Below are positions 37,842 to 48,167 of a stretch of DNA of 64,000 nt, in pieces. This DNA is from Rusavskia elegans. Taxonomy: Eukaryota; Ascomycota; Lecanoromycetes; Teloschistales; Teloschistaceae. Positions within the stretch are counted from its first letter, which is position 1. The number at the start of each line of letters is the position of its first letter. Location: NCBI GenBank assembly GCA_011316305.1, contig SAUG01000153.1:58009-122008 (forward strand), read 5' to 3'. The notes beneath the pieces are model-generated. The model had not been told where the DNA came from. It searched no databases and was given only the letters and a program-made list of their open reading frames with translations. Position numbers and translations under genes: made by a program.

Positions 37842-40800
37842 GTCGTAATAAACGGGTCTAGTAATATAGCTACTTATATTTATATATTTTCGTCGAAACG
37901 AAATAACGAAATAGAAAAGATTAAAATTATAGTTTAGAATAAAATTAGCTAGCTAGATAATATTTTAGGATATTTAGCCGTAGATACTAAACTATTCGAA
38001 AAAAAAAATATTTCGTTTTTTAAATTTTTTATCGTTACGAATCCGAATTAAATATTCTAAAAAATAGTTTTTAATAATATAGTTAATTAGCGTCTATTTT
38101 AAAGTATTTATACTTATTACTTTAACTAGGAAATTATCGAAATTAAAAACAACGAAATTTTTTATTTAGTTTTTTTTCTATTCTAGTACTATATCAAAAA
38201 ATAAAAAATACGATTAAATATATAAAAATATATAAAAATAATATTTAATAGCAGATTTTAAATATGGATCTAGGAAACTAGATTAATTAAATAGGTTTAC
38301 GCTAGTTACCATTTATATAACAAAAATAGAAACCACGAATATAATTAATATAAAACGAATATAAATTTCTATCGTTTAGTTTTAACGTCGTAGAATTAAA
38401 TACAATGCGGCAAGATGGATTTTACAACAATTACTACGTTTTCAATCTATTAGTACCGCAGTAGTCGTAAATTAGCGGATTCGACGACCGTTAATTCGTA
38501 AATATTATAGCCGGAAGCGAATATTCTATCTATTTATAAAATTATAATTCTAGATCGTAGATATCGTATATTATTCGATAATTATCGAAATTGTCGAAAA
38601 TCGTAAATAGTAATGCTAAGCTATATATAACGGAAAAACAATTTCTAATATTTACTAATTATATACCAACAATTATACGAACGTAAAAAATAAACGTATT
38701 TTTTAAAAAATACTATTTATATTCTATAAAATATCTAATATATTATAATCGAATACTTTAATATAAATATAGATAGTATACCTAGTTTTTTCTAACGATC
38801 GATAGATATTTTTAAAATCGTTCGTACGTCGATATCGTTTTTATATATAGTAATAGCGTAATTAGCAAATATTTTACGATTAGCTATTATTATATTATAG
38901 TTAGACATCGGGTAAATAAAAAGATCGATTTAGTACTAAAAATAGTAGTTTTTATAGTATTTACGTAAAGTATATATACGTATAAATTCTAGAATTAGCT
39001 CGCGTTTACGATAGTTCGTATAGAATAAATATATTCTACGACCTCGCTTAACGTTACGAATTTTAGAAATTATTCGAAAAACGAAACAATCTATTATAAA
39101 ATCTAGTAGTATATTTTTCTTTTCTAAAATTCCGATACTTTATTTAACGTAGAAAGATTATTAAAATTAGCGACTATTATATTTATTACAGTCGCGGTAT
39201 TTTCTAAACTATCGTCTATCGTTAAATTTAAATCGTTCGATTTAGCTACTAGATTTTAGAACTAGAATTTTCTTCCGAGATTACTTTTTTCATATTTTAT
39301 ATATAACGTAGATAAATCTTCTATAATCTAAACGAAAGAAATTTATATTATTTTCTAAAAAAAAGTAATAGCAAGTCGCTAGCGTTCCTTATACGTAAAG
39401 TATACGAGTAATAAAAATTCGACGAAAAATTTTATATTTTTAAACTAAACAACTATATAGTTAAAATTTATAATAGTATAGAATTTCTATAATAGGCGTT
39501 AAAAAAGTTTCTTTTCGACGCGATTTTTATAACGTTTAAACTAGTGCTTTATAATTTTGCGTTCTTTATATTTAGACGTCGAAATTTTATCGAAATAAAT
39601 TATAAATTTTTATATTAAAGTATCTAGCTACCGCTTTAAACTATATATTTCTAACTAGCGGTAGATTTACTATTTCTATTCTATTATTGAACTACGAAAT
39701 AGATTAGAAATTTAACGTAGGTAAAATTTACCGATTTTTTTAAATATATCGGATTTCGATATAATATCGAGAAAAATCGCCTAAATATTAATAATAATAT
39801 TCGTCGATTCTTTCTAGAATATATTTGAATTTCACGATATTTATATTTTACTATCGTATTATACAATAGTAGCTATTGCCAATATAGTAGAGAGTTTTCA
39901 TTATAACTAAAGTAGTTAAAACAAGGTTTACAGCGATATTAATATTATATTTAATTTTATACTTCGTTACTATTATTATTATACGTATATCCTTTGTTAT
40001 AGTATCACCGTTATTAATCGAGACTCCATATTACTATAGTATATATACGAGCTCTTTTAACGCGATTTTATTTTCTCTATTTTAAATACCGTTAAAAATA
40101 TCTAACAAATCGGCAATATATCTTTAATATCTTTCGTAGTAATTATTTACGATTTTTATTTCTTTCGTAGTTATTACTCGTTTTATTAACTCGTTAAAAT
40201 ATTTCCGTGCGGCTTTAGTTCTATTATTTAGTAAATCGTTTTTTTCCGGAACTTTAAAAGCTAATACGATAGTAAAGAAAGCAAAAAACTTTATACGGTT
40301 ATATAAAATATATTACGAAAGCGAGACTATAGATCTATACGTATTAAATATAGAAAGTAAATTAGAAATAGATAAATAGTAAATAGCGCCGAATTTATTA
40401 ATATCGGAATAGAGATATACGAACGTATAGACGAGATTATTTATAATATTAACTATTTCTATAGTATATTTCTAATACTAGCGAAAAAAATAAAAAAAAG
40501 GAACTATAAACTTTATATAGGCTATAAAAACTCTACTACAATAAATTATAGTAGAAGAAACGCGGTACGACCGCGACGTTAAAATAAATTAATAATAAAC
40601 TATTATTAGAATCGAAAAAACTAGAGTAAAAGTTTTTATATCGAATATATAATAATTGTATATAGATAGCGTATAGCTATAGAAAATATCAATCGTTTAT
40701 AAACGCCAAAAATAAAATAATATTCGTCGATTGATAATATTTGATAATTTAAATTTTTCGATAGTCGAAAATTTATAGCAACTACGATTTACTAATATCG

Positions 40801-42229
40801 ATATTTAATAACATTATTAACGTATTTGCTAACTATATCGTAAAATAGAAAAATAGAAAAATCTATTAAAGAAATCGCAATATTACGCCGAAAATAATAC
40901 GGCGTTAACCGATATTCGAATTTTATTCGCTTTTCTAGTTTTCCTATCTAGTATCGTATATTTTTCGCGTTTAAAATTTTTAAAAAATTAGTTTTTTTTT
41001 CGTAAAAGCTTCGTACTAATAGGCGAAAAATAAGCGTATCTAAAATATTGTTACGAAATCGGAATTTAATTATAAATCGATTATTAAAGTAAACGAAACT
41101 ATATAATCGATAAACTAATAATTCTATTTTAACGAACTTTAAATAGAAAATATTATCGGTAAAAATTAATACGAGAAATTAGATAATAAAATATATAACC
41201 GGCTAGATATAGTTTTCGTAAAACGTTAAAGTTTTCCTATTATATTATCGTTAAATAAAATATTCGAACGGATCAAATATTATAAACGATTTTCTACGAT
41301 ATTTCTTTTTTTTATTAAACGTAATTCGTATTTTTATAATTAAAAGAAATACTATTCCTTTTAATCGTATAAACTCTAACTAGATATTTCTATATTTTAA
41401 AATTTTATTTAACTAGCGTATATTCGCTCTATCGCTTTTTACGATTATATCCGGTTTTATATTAATATAGATTAGTAGTAGTATAAATAAAACGAATTAG
41501 ACGCGATTTTTTTCTAGGAAAAATTTTTCAATATCGGAAATCTAGTAATAGTATAAAGTTCCGAATATTCTATTATAGTCTACGATATATTTTAAAAAGT
41601 TTTTTCTAGTTAGATTGTATATAATATATAATATACCGTTAAACCACTATTAAAAATATTAGTAAAATATCGAAAAATTTAAAGAAAAATACTATTACCG
41701 TTAAAATTTTTTAATTAAAAAAATTATTTATAAATATCGTAAAAGTATTATAATATAATTAGCGAATATTTTTTTAAAAACTTTTAAACGTATTTAACTA
41801 GATTATTTAAAAATATTATTTTCGATATTATAATAGAAAAGTTTTAAACGTTATCTATCTATTTTTTTTTAGTATTAAAAAAATATTACGTTTACGAATA
41901 ATATCGTAAAATCGATAAATAGCGAAAAAGTAATTAATATATTATAAATAATTAGGTCGTACGACGTATTTATTACTACTATCGCCGAGAAAAAAATTTC
42001 TATTTTTCGAATATATTAGTAGTTAGATTACGTTACATTTTAATTAATTTCGTATATATAAACTTAGCCTTTTAGAAAAATAGATTCTCGTCGAAAACGT
42101 CTAAATCGATTTTAAATCTATCGGAATTAGATTCCGTTACGTCGCTAGTTCGCTAATCTATAATTACTACGCGACCGTCGCTATCTTTTACGTAGGGATC
42201 GAGAATTAGAAATAGATTTATCGCTAGTT
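37842..42229. other. RIP-degenerated DNA, element(s) not identified
   Basis: About 4.4 kb, TA-saturated, with occasional less affected patches (for example 38390-38480). Only short chance frames remain. No RT, integrase or transposase motif was recognised. Probably one or more old DNA elements or LINE-type repeats. Confidence 0.45.
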
Positions 42230-42480
42230 ACGAGCAGCGAAGTGGACCTAGGATAGGTATATTCGAATTCGAAGAAACTTGAACGCGTAGACAGTAGGTA
42301 CTTAAATTCCAGCTACGTAAATTTAAAAGCGTGGTATAGAGAAAGTACTATTATAAAAGAGGAACGGCTGTAAATATACCGAACGGTAACGGTATCGTTA
42401 TAAGATTCTGTACGATAGAATATTGTAAACAGATATTGTCGTAAAAGGTATCAACAATAGAGGCTGGCTCCTGGCGGCGG
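42230..42480. other. Weakly RIP-affected segment left of the MULE
   Basis: Composition is intermediate, with many CA and TG dinucleotides, ending in the GC-rich block TCCTGGCGGCGG (42469-42480) that is repeated on the other side of the MULE (44956-44967). If the MULE is removed, this segment joins the DNA directly upstream of rap1, so it is a good candidate for the displaced distal promoter of that gene. Confidence 0.55.
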
Positions 42481-43049
42481 CAACGTCTAAAAGACAATCA
42501 ACTTAATATACGTCAAGAAGATTAAAATCTTTATATACTCTATAGTAATTAGTATATAAATAATAGAGACGCGTACTTTTCTATCTATTTCTTTCTTTAT
42601 CTTTATTGTCGTTTTCTTTTCTATACGTAGTTTCTATTATTTTTTTTTCGCTTCCGTTCCGCTGCCGCCGCTATATCGCTCTTTAATCTTCTATAGAATC
42701 TAGAGCTAATACGTTATTATATATTCGAACTTTTTAAAACTATTATTTTTTTTTCTATTTAATTCGATATATATTAACCGTATATTAATAACGTATAGAA
42801 CCTAAATAAAAAAAATAAAGTAACTATTTCGCGTATATAGTTAATCTATTATTAGTATCGCCTATAGTAAAAGAAACAGCGGAAAACTTAGAGTAAAGAT
42901 ATCCGGAATAGAAAAATAAAAGCCGTTATCGATTTTTATAATATAAAGTTAAAGCTAATATATTATTTTAGTAATAATATTTTTTATATAATTTCTTTCT
43001 AGTATATAATTAAACGGCTCGGCGATTATAAATAGTATAATTATAACCT

Positions 43050-44790
43050 CGCTAAAATAGATTCTATTAAACGGAATACTACGATCTATAAAACCGCCGG
43101 CGATTATATTAGCCGGGGGTTCTAGGCCGCTATAATTAAAGATATTTTAATGGTATATTATCGTCCCGGTACTAAAAAAGCTTTTACTGCCGCTAGAAAT
43201 ATATATATAGAGCGGTATAACGTATATAATACTATAACTAGATAGAAGAAAACTAATCCGGATCTTCGTTTAGTAGTTAAAAAGAGAAAATTATAGGAAG
43301 TCTAGCGAATAGAGTTTTTTAATTAGCTTTATAAAGTAAATATAAGCCTAGAATTAATAGTTTAGTAGCTAATATCTCGGGTTTTTTAGTAGAGATATCT
43401 CTACTAGAATATTGAAGCTCGCAGGCTCGATAGAGCTATATTATATAGTATTATTTTCGGTAACGAGTAACGAATTCGAACCCTAAAATATCGCAGTTAC
43501 CTAACGCTTATAGATTCGATCTATAATACGAATAAACTCGGCTAGTAATTATATTCGCTGGCTATACGCGATACTACCGGTAAATACCGGATTTATATCT
43601 ATATTTTAGCGATAAAAAAAGATAGTAATATTATAGCAGAAGCTTTACGTATTCTAAAACGTTAATATAAAAGATAAAGAAATTAAAATTTTAGATATAT
43701 ATTAATAGATAATTTAGCCGCCGAATAGCGAATAGTAAAACTAACGTTTCCGGGGCTAGTTGCCGGTAAATAGGAGGTTATATATTAACTATACGTATTC
43801 TATTCCGAATAGATATTAAAAAGGAAATTTCCTAAATTAAAAAATAAACGAGTATTCGAATATCTAAAAGCTATATTATATTTCCGCCGGAATCGGCCGG
43901 ACTATATAAAATTAATTAAAGCCGCTATTAATACTATTCCGGAAAATAAAAAGAAATATATCTAAAAGAAATAATATAATATAATAGAATTATAAATATA
44001 TATTTTTCGAATTTACTCGCCTTTTTTCTTCTAGATTACCGCTACTTCTATTATAGAAATCTATTATTCTATTTTTAAACGCCCGTTAATTTATACCGAT
44101 AAATAGATAATAGTTCGGTATATTTTAAAAGGCGCTGTTTAATATATATTAGCGGTAAATAAAAAATAAAATTAGCGCGCTAATATTACCGAATAAAATT
44201 TCTATAATTATATTTTATTTTAATTTACCGAATATTCTGGTTTTTATAAATTTCTAATTTTAGTATAGAAGATAATAATCTAGGAAATTAAACTAGCGAA
44301 TAAATATATTGAAGCCGGTAATAATCCTCGCGACTTTAATAATAAAATCTATTATTAGTATCTTTTCTACTATAAATAACAGCTTTTATATCGTTATATT
44401 TAATAGTAATAAATATTTTATTATATTCTAACGCCTTAGAATTTTAATATATATACCTATATATAAAAGAAATCGGATTTCGAATTCTATAAATATATAA
44501 TAATTAAGTTTTTCGAACGAGATATAGATAAGAAAATTAGTATTCCGGCTCGGCGGAAACTAGATATAAAAAAAATACTCGATAGTTTAAAAAATAGATA
44601 TTATAATCTAGAAAAATAGATAGTAGAATACTTTTCGAAAACCGCCGATACGTTAATAAAATAGTAGTTAAATAAATTAGAATATATTATAGGCGAGCTT
44701 CGAAATTAAAATATTAAAGAATTCCGATAGTAGTAGATAGAGTTAGGCTCTAATAATCTAATTAAACTATAAAAATCCTATATTAAAATT
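43050..44790 (+). pseudogene. MULE transposase relic
   Basis: A single frame (codon starts at 43513, 43561 and 43708 are congruent) shows the MULE catalytic-core pattern. An I-D-S-I-Y-N-T-N block has its Asp at 43513, followed by R-D-T-T-G-K-Y-R-I at 43567 and L-A-I-K-K-D around 43606. A second I-D-N-L-A-A-E-stop-R-I-V-K-L block has its Asp at 43708, then F-P-G-L-V-A-G. Downstream K-R-K-F-P-K-L-K and N-T-I-P-E-N-K-K-K-Y blocks continue the typical fungal MULE order. Many TAA/TAG codons occur at expected Gln/Trp positions. The catalytic Glu was not pinned down. Limits are approximate. Confidence 0.78.
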
Positions 44791-44810
44791 CTTCTATATA
44801 AACGCTAGCG

Positions 44811-44855
44811 AGGTTAACGCTAGCGAGGTTAACGCTAGCGAGATAGATACGCGCC
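44811..44855. repeat. 15-bp direct repeat, three copies
   Basis: AACGCTAGCGAGGTT occurs twice exactly (44811-44825 and 44826-44840) and then as AACGCTAGCGAGATA (44841-44855), near the right end of the MULE. This could be a subterminal transposase-binding array, but that is inference. Confidence 0.75.
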
Positions 44856-45107
44856 TTAATAATAATACTATATCTTACGAAATGCGTACTAAAAATAGGT
44901 ATAACGTATATAGGACATGGTGGCGTGTATTAGACTGACTGTCTTATAGACGGGGTCCTGGCGGCGGGGTAAAGTCGCTTAAAATGGTAGCATTTGCACC
45001 GTGCATGCGAGAGAGGCCGAAGGGAGACGCGCTATACTCGTAGAGTCGCGACAGCTCTTGGCAAATCTGATATATAACGACCTCAAATCGGTTCTGCAGA
45101 AGTAACG

Positions 45108-47781
45108 ATGGCCGAGATTGTCTATACCGCTGTGACTGATGCTACTGGCATCCATGGCACTCTTTTCCAAGGGGCTAAATTCTGGCTGTCACAACAAGTC
45201 CCGCAACGAAACCGGTTCATCGAAGAAGTCAAGGTCAGTGATCGTCCTGTTAGCACACAATTCCCAAGATCCCGCTAATTCGACTAGGCTAATGGAGGAG
45301 AGGTGACGCCTATGGAGAAAGAGGCCGATGTCAAGATTGTGGATCATGCTAGGAAGCAGCAATTGCCGGGAACGTATGTGGATCGGTTCAGTCGCATTGG
45401 ACGACGCTAGAATGTGGAAATAGGTATTCCTACCAGTATATCGAGGACTCCGTGCGAAACGGTGCGTTGGAAGATCTCGAAAAGTATGCTGTCGGTCCTC
45501 CAGTCGGTACGGTTCGCGCAGTTGGTTCCGTCACTCAGCCAGCAAAGTCTGGCCGTACGAAGTTCACTGCGCAAGATGATCACCAACTCGTCAATTGGGT
45601 CAGGACGTTCGAGCAGAGGGGCGGCGCAACAAGTGGAAATGAGATATACAAACAGTTGGAAGCAAAAGTATGGAAAAGTCATCACAAAATTCTTGAAAGC
45701 AAACTGATTTAACGACGCTTCAGAATCCTCGGCATACGTGGCAGTCATGGAGAGATCGATGGGTGAAGACTCTGAAGGATCTTCCGCGGTCTGCGTTCAT
45801 CTCTCGGGATGCTCCTCCAACACCTCCAGCCGATCAAAGGGTCGAAACTAGCAGACCTGGAAGCTTCGTGGAAGAGCGGATGGTAGCCCGCAAGCCTTTT
45901 GCCAAAGAAGATGGTGAAAAACTTCTGTCCGTTGGCCATGACATTGAGAACATAGATCCCGAGAACAAGCAACAGGCTTGGTCGCAGTGGGCAGAAAGTC
46001 AGGATGTGAGTTTCAAGTATCTTTCATTCAGATAACAATGGCTCACAGTCGTTCCATAGCACCCTGAGGATCATTCCGCAAAGGATTGGGAGGATCTGTG
46101 GGAAAGAACCATACGTCCAATCTTCCGGAAGCAGCAGAGACAGCGGGTCGAAGAAAAGTCAATACATCAAGGGCCACTAGATACTGAGGCTGAACCGCAT
46201 GGTCATCCGGAGATACAGGAGAAAGCCGGTCTCCCGGTCAGAATCTCACCTGGCAAAAAACACGCCAGAGAGTCGACTGTTCCTAGAAGTCCTTCATATC
46301 ATCCAGAATCCCCGACAAGGCAACTTCGGGCACCCTCCCAAGAGCGAAACTTGAACAGCTCCGCCGCTGACACCACGGACGGTGCACGTGACACGAAAGG
46401 TGGTTTCAAGTCTCCGGCCAAACGCAAGAGACCGGCATTCGAGGATGGTGAAGAAGTTCCTTCAAGCTCTCCTTTGCAAATAGAAGTATCAAACAAACGC
46501 GTGCGCCGCGATAGTCTACCCCCTGAAATCCTGTCAAGCCCTGGCAACGCTTCCGCGAGGGTTTCAGCAAAAGAGATTCCAGATACGTATGCCTCAGGCA
46601 AATTAGGAGCAATAGACGTGATTGAGATTAGTGACGGGGATGATTCTGAATCCTCGGAGGAAGAACTATTCCGTTCGGAGGCGTCACATTCTTTAAGTCC
46701 AGAGCTTGGTTCATCACCCAGGAGGCTATCCGCCAACCTCGACCGCAATGTTTCGAGGACACAAGCCGCATTTCTGGACCCAACACCTTCAATAGAATAT
46801 GAGCTCGCTCCGCCTGAAAACGGATGGCAGGACGAGGACGGGGATGAGGACGACGACGATGACGATGACGATGACCAGAGCGACGATAAAGAGGACGACG
46901 ATATAGCACTGACCTACGAAGAAGCCGCCGAATATGATCTTCCTGCACCCGAGGGCGGCTGGCCTGACGAAAACAATGACCAAAACGATGACGACGACAG
47001 TTCGCAAGACGAACAAGCGGAGTATGACAGGATCCTTGAAGAAGAAGCTGGAGGCTCAGTCGAAGCCGAAGGCGAATATGGGGACGAACCGGAACCTGAC
47101 AGTCAGCAAGAAATCTCCTCAAGCGAATCCTCATTCGACACACAAGAAAAGAAACTCGCCGAAAAGATGGGCATGAGAACCCGTTCCTCTTGCTCCTCCT
47201 CCTCCTCATCCTCCACCGTAACATCTCGAAACCACTCTCCAACACGCATCCAACATACCACCCAAGGTATCCTAACCGCTCAAACCCAAGAACCCGATCT
47301 CTCTCAAGGTATCCTAACCGCTCAAACCCAAGAACCCGATCTCTCTCTCGCCGAACCAGAAGACGGCTGGGATCAAGTCCTGTCCTCTCCCCCCATGTCC
47401 CCTTCATTCTCCAAACCAAACCCCCATCAGTCTCAAGTCAACGGCAAACGAAAATCACCCGATGATGTTGAACCCGAACAAAACTACGCCGACAATGTCG
47501 ATCACTTTATCTCATACCTGGGCACCCAGGGCCACGACGAAGATGATATCTTACTAGCTCTACGCTGTACGAATATGGATCGCGTCCTCACAGAAAAGGC
47601 ACTTGTCTATATGAAAACACGTCCAAGGGATACAACCCCCAACATGCAAGGGTTTTGGACCGAAAATGACGACGCCGATTTGAGGGGGAATAATGCCAGC
47701 AAGATCAAAGCGTTGGAGCTCAAGCACGGGAAGGAAAGTTTGGAGAAAAGATGGGAGTTTTTGGAATATTATGGGAGTTGA
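45108..47781 (+). CDS. rap1: Rap1 telomere-binding/shelterin protein
   Basis: Predicted 819 aa in five exons: 45108-45233, 45288-45373, 45424-45667, 45724-46005, 46060-47781. Introns of 54, 50, 56 and 54 nt have donors GTCAGT, GTATGT, GTATGG and GTGAGT. Rap1 acts at telomeres, joining the telomere-end complex and regulating telomere length and silencing. Residues 1-95 look like the N-terminal BRCT domain. A Rap1-type Myb domain spans about 115-175 (RTKFTAQDDHQLVNWV, then TWQSWRDRW), and a second Myb-like segment about 209-270 (KPFAKEDGEKL, DWEDLWERTIRPIF). A long acidic Ser/Asp/Glu-rich linker contains poly-Asp at 46846-46905. The last ~100 residues (GFWTENDDADL, KRWEFLEYYG) match the Rap1 C-terminal domain of filamentous fungi. 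The chosen ATG gives a full BRCT start. A MULE ends 152 bp upstream of it. Confidence 0.92.
47263..47346 (+). repeat. 42-bp exact tandem duplication inside rap1
   Basis: Positions 47263-47304 are repeated exactly at 47305-47346, duplicating 14 residues (core GILTAQTQEPDLS) in the acidic linker. Lack of divergence points to a recent event; the reading frame is kept. Confidence 0.92.
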
Positions 47782-48167
47782 GAGAAACATCTGTCCTATG
47801 TGTAGTAGTATGGCCTTTTCATATGGTTGGGCATACCACATCTTTCAATGCGACACCTCCGTTGGTCTACTGAACTAGGGATTACTGGCCAGTTATTACT
47901 GAGTACTTTGTTTGAACAAATCACTACCTATTTCCTCGAGGCTGGTCTTCCAGCTTCCATGCCACATCAAGCCCAGCAGCTTAGAATATTGGGAGTCTCT
48001 CGCAGGTTTAGGCATCCTTTGCGAACTCCACATAGCCATGTCCTTAAGACAAGACCCGGACTGAGCCTTCACGGTAGATGTAGATGTGGATTGCAGCTTG
48101 GAGACAGAGGTATGAATTCACCTACTGTGCTTGACCGACAAAACCTTCCCAAATTCCCCCCAATCAA
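47782..48167. other. Convergent intergenic region
   Basis: About 390 bp between the 3' ends of rap1 (+) and the CCCH-CHY gene (-). It must hold both terminators, but I see no distinctive signal. Short open frames here are chance. Confidence 0.5.

Larger units (their letters stand above)
42481..44955 (+). mobile_element. Mutator-like (MULE) DNA transposon, RIP-mutated
   Basis: A 2475-bp element. The left terminus begins CAACGTCTAAAAGACAATCA; the right terminus, read on the other strand, begins CCCCGTCTATAAGACAGTCA. The inverted repeats extend about 35 bp with mostly transition differences. Flanking direct repeats TCCTGGCGGCGG (42469-42480 and 44956-44967) are the apparent target duplication; 12 bp is slightly longer than the usual 8-11 bp of MULEs, and the CGG repeat makes the exact edge ambiguous. 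A transposase relic lies inside on the plus strand. Confidence 0.83.

Noticed and set aside
46628..47419. 263-codon minus-strand frame
   Set aside because: Shadow of the rap1 last exon; Arg-rich low-complexity translation of the antisense strand.
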